A DNA stretch of 64,000 nucleotides from CADEED01 sp020442965 (GCA_041395525.1 JAWLAH010000002.1:124001-188000), one strand, 5' to 3'; counted from the first letter of the stretch, positions 25,432-35,962 are shown. Notes: a model not told the origin generated them from the letters alone. Made by a program: numbers and translations.

Positions 25432-27546
25432 GTGTGGTTCGGCGTTGTTAGCTATGGTATGGCGGCGGTGGCGTTCGCACTGCTGGCATTGCTGTTGCGT
25501 CCCGCCCGACGTGAGCCGTCGGCCCCTGACGTACGGCTCTGGATCGCGGCTTGGGGCACGAGCGCCTGGGCTTTGCTCCTCGCTGCGGAAGTGCACTGGC
25601 GGTTCCTGAGTCTGCCGCTGCTCGTTGCGATCGAGGCACTGCACGCAGCTCTGTGGTTGTGGCTGCTGGCGAGTCTGGCGCGGCTACAGAATCAGCCAGC
25701 CTGGATGAGAGCGATGATGGTGGCGGCGGGGCCGGTCGTGGCCGCGCTCGCTGTTGCGATCAACTGGCTGGCGATCCCGACAGTGCTGGTCGCATCGTAT
25801 TTGGGACTCGGGCTTGCGCTGGTCGGTGTGTTCTCGCTGGAGCAGGTCTATCGCAATGCGGAGCAGGCGGGTCTCACGCCGGCGCGCTGGCTATGCCTGG
25901 GCATCGCCGGGATTTTCGTGCTGGACCTGTTCGTGTTCGCGGAGAGCATCCTGGTACAGGAATTCGACCGTACCGCTTGGGAAGTGCGTGGCCTGATCTC
26001 GGCTTTGTTAGTGTTGCCGATTGGCTTCGCGGCGCGTCGAATGCCGGATTGGTCGGTCGACATTTTCGTTTCGCGTCATGTCGTTTATTACTCCACCTCC
26101 CTGCTGTTGGTCGGCGCCTATCTCATCATGATGAGTCTGGGTGGTCTGTACGTGCGCGAGAGTGGGGGCGGCTGGGGGCCGACCGCGCAATTGTTCTTCT
26201 TGCTCGCGTCCGGGGTCTTGCTCGCAACGTTGGTGTTTTCGGGCAGCATGCGACGCAAACTCAAGGTGTTCGTTGCCAAGAATTTCTACCGCAACAAATA
26301 CGATTATCGGGTCGAGTGGTTGCGTTTCATCGGCACGCTCTCGGAGCGCGGCCCGCAAGAGTCGTTCCATCAAACTGCGATCCGCGCGGTCGCGCAAATC
26401 ATCGAAAGCCCGCGCGCCGTGCTCTGGGTGCGCGATACACCCAATGGCGCAATGCGTGCCATTGCGGGTTGGCCCAAGATCAGCGATGCCGATCTGGCCG
26501 ATGCCGGTGTGCTGTCGTCGCGCGCGGCACTCGTGTTGTTTCTGGAGCGCACGAAGTGGGTCGTCGATCTCAAACAGCGCCACGAGCAACCTGATCTGTA
26601 CGACGATTTGGTCATCGAGGAGCGGCTGCTGATGCTGGGCCCGGATGCGCTGATCGTGCCGCTGTTTCATCTCGATCAGTTGTACGGTTGTCTGTTGCTG
26701 GCGCGTCGCCCGGGTTTCGGCGCGTTGTCGTTCGAGGATCTTGACCTGCTGAAGACCGTGGGGCGACACATCGCGGCGCATCTATCGCAGGAGGACATGG
26801 ATCGTCGGCTCAACGAGAGCCGGCAGTTCGAAGCGTTCAATCGCTTCTCGGCATTCGTCATGCACGACCTGAAGAATTCGACTGCGCAGCTCAAGCTGAT
26901 CGTCCACAATGCCGAGCGACATAAACGCAATCCGGAGTTCGTCGACGATGCGATTGCGACAATCGCCAATACCGTGGAAAGGATGAGCAGATTACTAACA
27001 CAACTGGGGCAGGGTGAGGTGAGCGGCACGCTGCGCGACGTGCAGCTTGCGCAGATTGCGGAACAGGCGACGGAACGTTGCAGCAGCCGCAAACCAGTGC
27101 CGAATCTTGCGATCAGCGCACGGCCGCGCGTGCACGCGGATGCCGAGCGGCTGTCGAGTGTCGTCGAGCACATCGTGCGCAACGCTCAGGATGCTTGCGA
27201 TGCGCGCGGCGAGGTACGGATCGAAGTGGATTCAGAATATGGCGAACCGCGATTGCGTGTGCGCGATTCGGGCGTCGGGATGGAAGCCGAGTTCGTGCGT
27301 GACCGGTTGTTTCGGCCATTTGATACCACCAAGGGATCGCGCGGTATGGGCATTGGCGCCTACCAGGCGCGCGAATACCTGCGCTCGTTGGGCGGCGACG
27401 TTCGTGTGCAGTCGCGACCAGGGCGTGGGACGGTTTTCGAGTTGGTGTTTCCGGTGGCGAGTGCCGCCGAGCGCGATCTTGCAGAGTCGGCCGAACTCAC
27501 CGGTAGCGATGCTGGCGACCAGCATGGGGTGGTTCGTGCCGGCTAA
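25432..27546 (+). CDS. prsK: PEP-CTERM system sensor histidine kinase
   Basis: 704 residues, starting with GTG immediately after the previous stop. The N-terminal ~280 residues form about eight membrane helices, a GAF-like domain spans ~310-465, and the kinase core follows with phosphoacceptor His478 in FVMHDLKNS, N-box Asn584 (VRNAQDACDA) and G-box DSGVGME. This is the PrsK architecture. It is expected to phosphorylate PrsR, encoded next with an 11-base overlap. The signal is unknown. Confidence 0.92.
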   Translation: MWFGVVSYGMAAVAFALLALLLRPARREPSAPDVRLWIAAWGTSAWALLLAAEVHWRFLSLPLLVAIEALHAALWLWLLASLARLQNQPAWMRAMMVAAGPVVAALAVAINWLAIPTVLVASYLGLGLALVGVFSLEQVYRNAEQAGLTPARWLCLGIAGIFVLDLFVFAESILVQEFDRTAWEVRGLISALLVLPIGFAARRMPDWSVDIFVSRHVVYYSTSLLLVGAYLIMMSLGGLYVRESGGGWGPTAQLFFLLASGVLLATLVFSGSMRRKLKVFVAKNFYRNKYDYRVEWLRFIGTLSERGPQESFHQTAIRAVAQIIESPRAVLWVRDTPNGAMRAIAGWPKISDADLADAGVLSSRAALVLFLERTKWVVDLKQRHEQPDLYDDLVIEERLLMLGPDALIVPLFHLDQLYGCLLLARRPGFGALSFEDLDLLKTVGRHIAAHLSQEDMDRRLNESRQFEAFNRFSAFVMHDLKNSTAQLKLIVHNAERHKRNPEFVDDAIATIANTVERMSRLLTQLGQGEVSGTLRDVQLAQIAEQATERCSSRKPVPNLAISARPRVHADAERLSSVVEHIVRNAQDACDARGEVRIEVDSEYGEPRLRVRDSGVGMEAEFVRDRLFRPFDTTKGSRGMGIGAYQAREYLRSLGGDVRVQSRPGRGTVFELVFPVASAAERDLAESAELTGSDAGDQHGVVRAG

Positions 27547-28957
27547 GGACGCTAACAATCGACTTCTGATCGTCGAAGATGACCCAGGCATGCGATCGCA
27601 ATTGCGCTGGTGCTTTGAGAGTTATGAAGTGCTGTTCGCCAACAATCGCGCGGAGGCGCTGGCCGCGGTGCGGCGCTCGGAACCCGCAGTCGTTCTGCAG
27701 GATCTGGGCTTGCCGCCTGACGCGGAGGGAGTTTCGGAGGGCTTTGCATCGCTCAGCGAAATCCTGGAAATCGCGCCGCAAACCAAGGTGATCGTCGTCA
27801 CCGGCCACCATGACAAAGCGAGCGCCCTGCGTGCGGTCGCGAGCGGTGCGATCGATTTCTACCAGAAGCCGGTCGATGTCGAAGTATTGAGTTTGATCGT
27901 CAGTCGGGCGTTTCATATCGCCCGGCTCGAGTCGGAGTTACTCGCGACGCGAACGAGCGAAGGACGCGCAGCGTTCGGCGGATTGATAGCAGCGGACGAC
28001 CGGATGCAACAGGTATGCCGTGTGATCGAGAAAGTGGCGCCCGCGGACGTCACCGTTCTGATCCTCGGCGAGAGCGGCACGGGTAAGGAACTGCTCGCAC
28101 ACGCCGTGCACCGTCTGAGTCCGCGTGCTGCTGAAAAATTTCAGGCGATCAATTGTGCCGCTATCCCCGAGGCGCTGCTCGAATCCGAGTTGTTTGGCTA
28201 TGAAAAGGGCGCATTCACCGGCGCCACCAAGCAAACGCTGGGCAAGGTCGAACTCGCCGACGGCGGCACCTTGTTCCTCGATGAGATCGGCGACATGCCG
28301 ATGTCGTTGCAAGCCAAACTACTACGGTTTTTGCAGGATCGTGTCATTGAGCGTGTCGGCGGTCGCCAGACCATTCCCGTTAACGTACGGATCGTAGCTG
28401 CCACTAACCAGAATTTGGCACAACTTATTTCGCAGCAGCGCTTTCGTGAGGACCTGTTCTATCGACTGAGCGAAGTGACGCTCGATGTGCCGCCTTTGCG
28501 CGACCGCAAGGCCGATGCGATTGCGATAGCGCACGCGTTTTTGCGCGCTTATTCGGCGCCGCTCGGCCGTCAGCTGCGTGGATTCACCGACGAGGCGATC
28601 GCTGCGATCGGTGCATATCAGTGGCCGGGCAACGTGCGGGAGCTCGAGAACAAGATCAAGTCGGCGGTGCTGCTCGCCGAAGGTCAGGTAGTCGGACTCA
28701 CCGACCTGGGTCTGCCGGGCACGCGCGAGGCAGCGGCGCCGCAGACGCTGCGCGAGGTGCGCAACCGGGCGGAGCGCGAAGCAATCTCGCACGCCATGAC
28801 GGTGTCCGCCGGCAACATATCTCGAGCGGCTGATTTGCTCGGCATTACTCGACCGACGCTTTATGACCTGCTGGAGAAGCATCAAGTCACTAGCGGATCC
28901 GCCGACCGAGTCACAACCGAGGGCGACGCCGCGTCCACATCGGGGTCTCGCGATTGA
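27536..28957 (+). CDS. prsR: PEP-CTERM system sigma-54-dependent response regulator
   Basis: 473 residues from GTG at 27536 (an ATG at 27524 is an alternative). The receiver domain (~8-120) starts LLIVEDDPGMRSQLRW and has phosphoacceptor Asp56 in VLQDLGLPP. The AAA+ domain (~145-385) has Walker A GESGTGKE (~178) and an intact GAFTGA loop (~225) for contact with sigma-54. A C-terminal Fis-type helix-turn-helix (ISRAADLLGITRPTLYDLL) closes it. In PEP-CTERM bacteria PrsR with RpoN activates PEP-CTERM protein genes. A matching promoter is present at 60429 in this window. Confidence 0.94.
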   Translation: MPAKDANNRLLIVEDDPGMRSQLRWCFESYEVLFANNRAEALAAVRRSEPAVVLQDLGLPPDAEGVSEGFASLSEILEIAPQTKVIVVTGHHDKASALRAVASGAIDFYQKPVDVEVLSLIVSRAFHIARLESELLATRTSEGRAAFGGLIAADDRMQQVCRVIEKVAPADVTVLILGESGTGKELLAHAVHRLSPRAAEKFQAINCAAIPEALLESELFGYEKGAFTGATKQTLGKVELADGGTLFLDEIGDMPMSLQAKLLRFLQDRVIERVGGRQTIPVNVRIVAATNQNLAQLISQQRFREDLFYRLSEVTLDVPPLRDRKADAIAIAHAFLRAYSAPLGRQLRGFTDEAIAAIGAYQWPGNVRELENKIKSAVLLAEGQVVGLTDLGLPGTREAAAPQTLREVRNRAEREAISHAMTVSAGNISRAADLLGITRPTLYDLLEKHQVTSGSADRVTTEGDAASTSGSRD

Positions 28958-29064
28958 GAAGGCGGTCACAGCCAGCGAACAGGGCTTCGTGGCCAACGAT
29001 TTCAGCGCAGGGCGTGCTGCTGTCGCAGGTCACAATGCTCACTCGTTACCGTGTTTAGGATCGC

Positions 29065-30615
29065 ATGACTACGGATCGACCCGCCGACAACGCGTTGTTT
29101 CGCTACGTGCCGCTCGCGATTGTTCTGCTGGTCTCGGCAATGCTGTTGCCGATGCTCTTGCCATTGCGAGTGCTCTGGATCGATTTGCAGGATGCCGGCT
29201 ACGGCCACGGTCCACTGTTAGCCGTGCTCGTGGCCTGGCTCGTGGTACGTGCCAGTTCGCGGGCCGACCATCCGCGCCTCGGTAGCCGCCTCGCGCTGGT
29301 CGCGCTGGCCGCAGCGTCGATTGTCTGGGCCGCAGCGGCCGTTTCATCGACTACATCGGTCGCGCAAGCTCTTTGGCCGCTGATGAGCTGGTTGGTGCTG
29401 GCAGCCGTCTACGGCTGGCGCAGTGCGCGGCGATTCGCGTTGCCGTTGTTCTTGCTGTATTTCGCGCTGCCCGTCTGGGGGCCATTGACCAATCTTGTGC
29501 TCTGGCCGTTGACGATCAAAGCGTCGACCGTCGGCATTCAGTTATTGGGGCTAAATGCCTATGTCGATCGGAATTTCGTCCATGTGCCAGCGGGAGCCTT
29601 CGAGATCATCAGCGGCTGCAGCGGCCAGCATTTCCTGCTCGTGGCGACCGTCATTGGCCTGTTGATCGCCTATCTGAACGAGTTGCGCGGTCGGCAGTTT
29701 GCGCTTGTGGTCGGCGTCGCCATTGCGATGGCGCTGGTAATGAACTGGGTGCGGGTGACAGCGATCATTGCTATTGGCTATTACAGCAACATGCAGCATC
29801 CGCTCGTCGCGGAGGGTCATTTGCTGTTCGGTTGGATCTTGTTCGCCGCCGTGCTGGTGACTTACATTCTGTGGGCGCGTTACTACCTGGCAAGACTACC
29901 GGCCATCGACGCGCGACCGCGCGCGCACGCTGCCCCCTCTGCGGGGGCGTTGCCGCCGGCTGGCGTCGGTATGCTATTTGCGGCACTTCTGTGCGCTGTC
30001 ATTGGTCCAAGCTGGTATGCGGCGGTGCGAAACCGGATAGACGGTGCCGCGAGCGAGACAGCGACCTTGCGTTTGCCGGTGAGTGCCCCAGGCTGGATCG
30101 GCCCATTGGTCGGCACGAGCCCGATCAAGCCGCAGTTTCCAGGCGTTACCGTCGAGCGCCGCGCCGTCTACACCCCGCTCGACGAGGCGCTGCGGCCGGT
30201 ACACGTGTATGCGAATCTGTACCTGGCGCAGCGGCAGGGTGCGGAGCTGGTGGGTTACGCGAACGTTGTGCTGCCCGCAGCCGACTGGCGGTTGGCGACG
30301 GTGCAGCCGGTCGCAGGCGCCGGATCGGGCAGTGGGGTTGGCGCTCTAGCACCCGACTTTCGTGAGTACACTGCAGCGACCACCGGCGGTGAACGCTGGC
30401 TGCTGCGGCAAACGTATGCGATTGCCGGTCGCCTCGTTGCGAGCGACTGGGAGTCGAAGGTGGTGTTAGCAATCGACGCGCTGTTGCTGCGTGCGCCGCG
30501 CGCTGGTTTGGTGTTGCTCGCCATACCGTGTGAATCGGACTGTGGTGCGGTCGCTGCGACCATGGCGCAAGCCTGGTCGGCAATCGTACCGGGCTTGCAG
30601 GAGAGTTACCGTTGA
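29065..30615 (+). CDS. xrtA: Exosortase A fused to EpsI domain
   Basis: 516 residues. The N-terminal ~290 residues form an eight-helix exosortase with all three catalytic residues: Cys185 in ISGCSGQHF, Arg230 in NWVRVTAII and His252 in AEGHLLFGW. The C-terminal ~200 residues, after one more helix, are the EpsI/DUF3485 domain (from ~335). Exosortase cleaves PEP-CTERM tails at the inner membrane and is thought to hand the protein to an anchor. EpsI is often a separate gene; here it is fused. 107 bp separate it from prsR. The stop overlaps the start of prsT by one base. Confidence 0.95.
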   Translation: MTTDRPADNALFRYVPLAIVLLVSAMLLPMLLPLRVLWIDLQDAGYGHGPLLAVLVAWLVVRASSRADHPRLGSRLALVALAAASIVWAAAAVSSTTSVAQALWPLMSWLVLAAVYGWRSARRFALPLFLLYFALPVWGPLTNLVLWPLTIKASTVGIQLLGLNAYVDRNFVHVPAGAFEIISGCSGQHFLLVATVIGLLIAYLNELRGRQFALVVGVAIAMALVMNWVRVTAIIAIGYYSNMQHPLVAEGHLLFGWILFAAVLVTYILWARYYLARLPAIDARPRAHAAPSAGALPPAGVGMLFAALLCAVIGPSWYAAVRNRIDGAASETATLRLPVSAPGWIGPLVGTSPIKPQFPGVTVERRAVYTPLDEALRPVHVYANLYLAQRQGAELVGYANVVLPAADWRLATVQPVAGAGSGSGVGALAPDFREYTAATTGGERWLLRQTYAIAGRLVASDWESKVVLAIDALLLRAPRAGLVLLAIPCESDCGAVAATMAQAWSAIVPGLQESYR

Positions 30616-33413
30616 TGGACTTGGTAGTTAGTATGGGACAGGGCCGAAATATTCGTTGGTGGCTGAGCGTTGCGCTGACGTCGGTCGTGCTGGCAGGGTG
30701 CGGGTCCGGTGATCCGGCCAGTGTGATCGCAACGGCCGACGCTGAGATCGCGGCGGGCAAGTATGGCGACGCCAATGTCATGCTGAAGAAATTGGTGCAG
30801 GATTTTCCTGACAACCCGGCGGCGCGTGCCCGGCTCGCAGCAATTGCGGTCAGCCAAGGCGATTACCAGGCGGCCGACGAGGAATTGTCCCGGGTCGATC
30901 GCAGTGCACTTCAGGATGCTGTGTCGCAGCGTGCGCGCCTCGATGTGGATTTGGGTCTCGGTCGCTACAATGAGGTGCTCGCCGCACTCGATGATCCGGC
31001 GCTCAAGATCGGGCCGGCGCAGGCAATGGTTCTGCGCGGCCACGCGCAGCGCGGTATCGGGCAACGCGCAGCGGCGATCGATAGTTATCGCCACGCACTC
31101 GCCGCTGCACCGGATCTGTCGGCAGCAGCCGTGGGGATTGCGGACGTACAGCTTGCCGAAGACGACGTTGCGGCTGCGACCCGCACGCTCACCGATTTTC
31201 TGGCGCGGCAGCCTGACGATCCGGATGCGCTGGTTGCACGCGGCAAAATCTACGGGCGCAAGGGGGAATTCGCCAATGCGGCGGCGAGCTTCGCGAAGGC
31301 CGTTGCCAATGCGCCGCCGAGTTGGCCGCCATCGCGCCGCTGGTCGGCCAAGTACCAACAGGCCGAGGCGCATCTGCGTCGCAACGACATCGATGGCGCG
31401 AAGGCTGTGTACGAAGAACTCAACAAGGCTGTTCCGGGAATCGCAGCGACGCGTCTGCTCGCGGCCCGCATCGCGCTGCTCGAGCGCCGCTTCCACGATG
31501 GTATCGAGGAGTTGCAACGACTCGCGCAGGGAGCTCCCGACAATGAATCAATCGCGCTGCTGCTTGCGCAGGCGCAATTCGCCGGCGGCAGTCGCGAGCA
31601 GGCTGTCACCACGCTCGAGCGCCTGGTTGCGCGCAACGCCAGGAATCTCGATGCGGTAAAGTTGTTAGCACGAGTGCGGCTTGAGCAAGGTAGACCCGAC
31701 CGCGCGCTCGAGTTGATCGATGCGGTGAGCGCCGACCATCCGCTCGATCCCGATCTCGTGTCACTCGGTGGTGCGGCCCGCTTGCAGATGGGGCGGCCGA
31801 AAGAAGCGATAGCGTCATTGGAGCGCGCAATCGCGAACGATCCGACCAACCAGGCCGCCAAACTGCAACTCGCCGCTGCGCGTTTGTCGCAGCGCAATGC
31901 CGAGGGTGCGCTAGCGCTTCTCGACGAGTTACCCGACGACGTGCTGGCCACGCAGCAGGATCGGCTACGTTTGTTGGCGCTGATATCAGAGGGCAACCGT
32001 GGGGCGGTAGATAAGGAGATCGCGGGGCTCGTCGGCCGCGACCCAGTCGATCCGCAGGCGCTTGGCGGCGCAATCGAAGTGCTCATGGCTGCCGGTCGTC
32101 TGGATCTGGCCCGGAAAGTTGCCGACAGACTGTACGAGGTGGCTGCGGACAAACCTGCATTGCTGCTGCGCGTAGCTCAAGTGGCGGCCGCCGACAAAGA
32201 TTGGACTCGCGCCGAAACCGCGCTCAACGAGGCGATCAAGCGCGATGCTCGCAATATCGACTTTCGCGTGGCGCTTGCTCAGATTGCCGCGGCACGCGGC
32301 GACGAGGAACGCGCGATTGCAGTGCTGGATGAGGCTCGACGAATCGATCCGGCGGCACTTGCGCCGCAGTTGCTCCGGGCCGCCCAGTACCTGCGCCTCG
32401 ACAACCCGACCGAGGCTAACAAGGTGATCGATGATTTGCTGCGGGCAGCGCCGACCGACGGTGCCGCGGCGGCGGCGGCGGGTGTGTTGCTGATGAACTT
32501 TGGCAAGCCGGAGGCAGCGCTGCCTCGCTTGACGCTTGCGACCGAGCAAAGGCCCTCGGCCGAGAACTGGTTCAATTTGTCGCGCGCTCAATTCGCGTCG
32601 GGCCAAAAGAAGGCGGCGCGCGACTCATTGGTCCGTGCGGTGGCCGCCAAGCCCGATTGGGTCGCGGCGGTCGGGTCGCTGGCCTCGCTCGATATCGCCG
32701 ATGACAAGCCAGAAGATGCGGTGCGTCGATCGGCGGACTTTGCGCGCCGCTTCCCGAGGAGTGCCGAAGCTCAGCAGATGTATGGCGAGACGCTGCTCGC
32801 CGCCAAACGGCCGGTCGAGGCGAACAAGGTTTTCGCGGCAGCATTTGCACTCGCCCCGTCCAGCGCGCTCGCGGTCGGGCAGTATCGGGCCCGTAGCCAA
32901 GCGCGCCTCGCGCAGCCTGAGGAGCCACTTGCAAGTTGGCTGGCACGCACGCCCAACGATCTAGCGGTGCGTGCATTGCTGGCGGAGGCCTACATGCGGA
33001 CGAACAACCGTGCGCGGGCGATTGCCGAGTACGAGGATTTGCTGGGGCGCTCGGGCACCAATGTGTTAGCGCTCAACAACCTTGCCTGGCTGTATTCATC
33101 GACCAATCCGGGTCGCGCTGAGGAACTGGGCCGGCGCGCATTGGCCATCGCGCCTGAGTCGAGCGCGGTGCTCGATACACTCGGCTGGATATTGTTCAAC
33201 CGTGATAAGACAAGCGCTGCCCTGCCAATGCTGGCAAAAGCCGCAACTGGTGCTGCAGGCGATCCGGCAATTCAATACCATTACGCCCGTGTGCTCGCCA
33301 AAGAGGGCGATGCTGCCAAGGCGAAAGAAGTCGTGCAGCGAGCGCTGGCCTCCAAGTCTGCGTTCGAGCAGCGGGGCGACGCGGAGCGACTGCTTAAGGA
33401 TCTGAGCAAGTGA
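30615..33413 (+). CDS. prsT: PEP-CTERM system TPR-repeat lipoprotein
   Basis: 932 residues from ATG at 30615 (TGATG overlap with xrtA). A signal peptide ends in the lipobox VVLAGC (Cys29). The remainder is a run of TPR-type helix pairs: repeated ALALLDEL, AIASLERAIANDPTNQAA and AIAEYEDLL units, and a final LNNLAWLY ... AEELGRRALAIAP. This is PrsT, the standard third partner of prsK/prsR in XrtA loci. It is probably a periplasmic scaffold for polysaccharide assembly or export. Confidence 0.93.
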   Translation: MDLVVSMGQGRNIRWWLSVALTSVVLAGCGSGDPASVIATADAEIAAGKYGDANVMLKKLVQDFPDNPAARARLAAIAVSQGDYQAADEELSRVDRSALQDAVSQRARLDVDLGLGRYNEVLAALDDPALKIGPAQAMVLRGHAQRGIGQRAAAIDSYRHALAAAPDLSAAAVGIADVQLAEDDVAAATRTLTDFLARQPDDPDALVARGKIYGRKGEFANAAASFAKAVANAPPSWPPSRRWSAKYQQAEAHLRRNDIDGAKAVYEELNKAVPGIAATRLLAARIALLERRFHDGIEELQRLAQGAPDNESIALLLAQAQFAGGSREQAVTTLERLVARNARNLDAVKLLARVRLEQGRPDRALELIDAVSADHPLDPDLVSLGGAARLQMGRPKEAIASLERAIANDPTNQAAKLQLAAARLSQRNAEGALALLDELPDDVLATQQDRLRLLALISEGNRGAVDKEIAGLVGRDPVDPQALGGAIEVLMAAGRLDLARKVADRLYEVAADKPALLLRVAQVAAADKDWTRAETALNEAIKRDARNIDFRVALAQIAAARGDEERAIAVLDEARRIDPAALAPQLLRAAQYLRLDNPTEANKVIDDLLRAAPTDGAAAAAAGVLLMNFGKPEAALPRLTLATEQRPSAENWFNLSRAQFASGQKKAARDSLVRAVAAKPDWVAAVGSLASLDIADDKPEDAVRRSADFARRFPRSAEAQQMYGETLLAAKRPVEANKVFAAAFALAPSSALAVGQYRARSQARLAQPEEPLASWLARTPNDLAVRALLAEAYMRTNNRARAIAEYEDLLGRSGTNVLALNNLAWLYSSTNPGRAEELGRRALAIAPESSAVLDTLGWILFNRDKTSAALPMLAKAATGAAGDPAIQYHYARVLAKEGDAAKAKEVVQRALASKSAFEQRGDAERLLKDLSK

Positions 33414-33422
33414 GACTGAGTC

Positions 33423-35033
33423 ATGCATGAGTTAATCGGTAATCTGTTAGTGCAGCTGCGCGCGTTGTGGCGCTGGCGCTGGCTCGCCGTCGCCGTTGCC
33501 TGGGGCATCAGCATAGTTGCTTGGCTCGTCGTCATGTTTCTGCCAAACGTCTACGAATCGAGTGCACGGATTTATGTTGACACGCGCACGGCGCTCAAGC
33601 CCGTGCTGCAGGGTATAGCGGTCGAGCAGGATGTCGACTCACAACTAAATCTGGTGCGGCAGGCGCTGTTGAGCCGACCGAATCTCGAAAAGGTGGCACG
33701 CGCAACCGATCTGGATGTCTCGGTCGGTAATGCAGCTGACATGGACAAGCTCGTGCAGAGCTTGCGTGACCAGGTAATGATCAAGTTGCAGCAGCGCGAT
33801 GCTAACAGCACCGGCGGCGCGAACGCTACCGATAGCCTGTACACCATTTCCTATCGACATCCGGTGCGCGAGAAAAGTCTCGCAGTGGTGCGCAATCTCG
33901 TCGCGTCGTTCGTCGACGACACGATCGGCGGCAAGCGCACCGATTCCGACACCGCACAGCGCTTTCTGCGCGAACAGATTCGTGACTACGAGCAGCGACT
34001 GTCGGAATCCGAAGGCCGGCTGGCGGATTTCAAGAAGCGCAATGTTGGTTTGATTCCTGGCGAGAAGGGCGATTTCTTCTCGCGGCAGGCGACTGAAATG
34101 GAGGCGCTGCAGCGTGCGCAATCGGAGCTGACTCTGGCGATCAATCGCCGCGCCGAGTTGGCGCGGCAATTGCGCAGCTCGCGGCCCTACACGCCTGGCA
34201 CATCGGCTGGAGCGGGCGGCCTGAACGGTGTTGGCCCGACCGACCTGTCGTTACGCGTGCAAGAAACCGAAGCGAAGCTTGAAGACCTGTTGTTGAAATA
34301 CACCGACAAGCACCCGGAAGTCATCTCCTTGCGCGACACGCTCAAGGCACTGAAAGCGCGTGAGGCGAAAGAGTTGGCGGATATTCGTAGCGGCGGCTCG
34401 GGCAGCGGCGCCATCCGGTCGCTCAGCAGCAACCCCGTGTACCAGAACATTCAGTTGCAGCTCAACCAGGCCGATGTGGATATCGCCTCGCTACGTGGCG
34501 CCGTCAATCAGCACACTGCTGAAGTGGCGAGTCTGCGCAAGATTGTCGACACCGCACCGGAGGTGGAGCAGGAACTTTCACGGTTGAACCGCGATTACGG
34601 CGTGACGAAGGCGCAATACCAAGCATTGGTCGAGCGACTCGAGAAAGCCAAGGTGTCGGAGGACGCGGAACAGACCGGTGTGGTGCGATTCGAGGTGATC
34701 GATCCGCCGTCGGCGGATGTCAATCCGGTCGCACCCAATCGGTTTCTGCTGACGCTGGCTGGACTGCTTGCAGGCTTGCTGGGCGGCCTTGGCACGGCGT
34801 TTGTCGCGAGCCAGATGGCTCCCACGTTCGCCAATGCGGTGTCGCTCGAGAATGCCACCGGGTTACCCGTCATTGCGGCGGTCGGCTCCTATGCTCCGAA
34901 ATCCACGACGACGGCTGAGGCCTCGGACCGTCGAAAACTCGCGATCGCAGTCGCTGCACTGGCCGTTGTTTGTTTGTTAGTGACTCTGATCGGTGGTACG
35001 GGCGCAGGGCTCGTGCAGCGGATTCTGAGTTGA
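33423..35033 (+). CDS. Wzz-type polysaccharide chain-length determinant (XrtA-associated)
   Basis: 536 residues with the two-helix topology of PCP proteins: TM1 at ~17-38 (WLAVAVAWGISIVAWLVVM) and TM2 at ~505-530. A large periplasmic coiled-coil region lies between (QIRDYEQRLSESEGRLADFK, TAPEVEQELSRLNRDYGVTK). The family PxxP segment is near DPPSADVNPVAPNRF. It controls chain length and works with the tyrosine kinase encoded 12 bp downstream. A second short hydrophobic segment at ~445 precedes the last loop. Confidence 0.92.
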   Translation: MHELIGNLLVQLRALWRWRWLAVAVAWGISIVAWLVVMFLPNVYESSARIYVDTRTALKPVLQGIAVEQDVDSQLNLVRQALLSRPNLEKVARATDLDVSVGNAADMDKLVQSLRDQVMIKLQQRDANSTGGANATDSLYTISYRHPVREKSLAVVRNLVASFVDDTIGGKRTDSDTAQRFLREQIRDYEQRLSESEGRLADFKKRNVGLIPGEKGDFFSRQATEMEALQRAQSELTLAINRRAELARQLRSSRPYTPGTSAGAGGLNGVGPTDLSLRVQETEAKLEDLLLKYTDKHPEVISLRDTLKALKAREAKELADIRSGGSGSGAIRSLSSNPVYQNIQLQLNQADVDIASLRGAVNQHTAEVASLRKIVDTAPEVEQELSRLNRDYGVTKAQYQALVERLEKAKVSEDAEQTGVVRFEVIDPPSADVNPVAPNRFLLTLAGLLAGLLGGLGTAFVASQMAPTFANAVSLENATGLPVIAAVGSYAPKSTTTAEASDRRKLAIAVAALAVVCLLVTLIGGTGAGLVQRILS

Positions 35034-35045
35034 GGTAGTTGAACC

Positions 35046-35951
35046 ATGAGCCTCATCGAAAAAGCCCTACAGAAAATGCGCGCCGAGAACGAGGCCGCCG
35101 GTGTCGCTGCGCAGGCGAAGCAGGCGCGGCCGACCGAGCCAGCCGCGTTGTCTGGCCCGACATCCGCGCCACGCCGGACACCGCGGCAGTCGATCGACAT
35201 CGATAGTGACGGGTTGCTAGCCTCCGGTGTGCTGGCACCCGAGGACAAGCAACATCAGCAGGTTTCGGACTTTCGCCACATCAAGCGCCAAGTCGTCTCG
35301 CTGGCGGCGAGCGGCAGCATGACAGCGGGTACGGCGGCGCGCGTGATCATGGTCACAAGCGCGTTGCCGGGTGAAGGAAAAACTTTCACCGCGATCAATC
35401 TTGCGCTCTCGCTGGCGCTCGAACGCGATTCGTCCGTACTACTGGTGGATGGCGACATCGCCAAGCCCAACACCAGCCGATTGCTCAATCTCGAGCGCTA
35501 TCCGGGCCTCCTCGATGCGCTGGCGGACGAGCGGATCGACGTCGAGGACCTCGTACTTGGCACCAACGTCAAAGGTCTCTACGCCCTGTCGGCTGGCAAG
35601 GTCACCGATACCGCCAACGAGTATCTTTCCAGCGTGCGCATGGACGCGGTAATGCAGCAGCTGCTGGCGGATCGCAATCGCTACCTCGTACTGGACACGC
35701 CACCCCTGTTAGTGACCACCGAAGCTGCGGCCTTTGCCCGACACGCGGGGCAAGTACTGATGGTCGTACGCGCCGATTCCACCGTACAGCGTGCGGTGCA
35801 GGACGCATTGCATTTGTTAGGTGAGCGCGACGGCATCAGCCTGATTCTCAATCGTGTCACGCACACCAAACTCGAGGGCTACTACTACGGTTACTCCTAC
35901 GGTGAACGCTACGGCGATACACCGGTGCCAAAGGCTCTGAGCGGTATCTAG
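35046..35951 (+). CDS. XrtA-associated tyrosine autokinase (BY-kinase)
   Basis: 301 residues. The N-terminus MSLIEKALQKMR is the conserved start of this subfamily. Walker A is LPGEGKTF (~108), Walker A' is VLLVDGDIAKP (~137) and Walker B is LVLDTPPLL. The C-terminus holds the Tyr cluster YYYGYSYGERYGD that is autophosphorylated in BY-kinases. It cycles phosphorylation with the Wzz-like protein encoded just before it to control polymer assembly. Cytoplasmic, with no membrane helix. Confidence 0.94.
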   Translation: MSLIEKALQKMRAENEAAGVAAQAKQARPTEPAALSGPTSAPRRTPRQSIDIDSDGLLASGVLAPEDKQHQQVSDFRHIKRQVVSLAASGSMTAGTAARVIMVTSALPGEGKTFTAINLALSLALERDSSVLLVDGDIAKPNTSRLLNLERYPGLLDALADERIDVEDLVLGTNVKGLYALSAGKVTDTANEYLSSVRMDAVMQQLLADRNRYLVLDTPPLLVTTEAAAFARHAGQVLMVVRADSTVQRAVQDALHLLGERDGISLILNRVTHTKLEGYYYGYSYGERYGDTPVPKALSGI

Positions 35952-35962
35952 ACGCTCGAGCG

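Noticed and set aside
26008..26781. Long minus-strand frame opposite prsK
   Set aside because: It lies wholly within a well-supported histidine kinase and has no recognisable domain; such antisense frames are common in high-GC DNA.
30606..31517. Long minus-strand frame opposite prsT
   Set aside because: Shadow of the TPR protein, with no family sequence.
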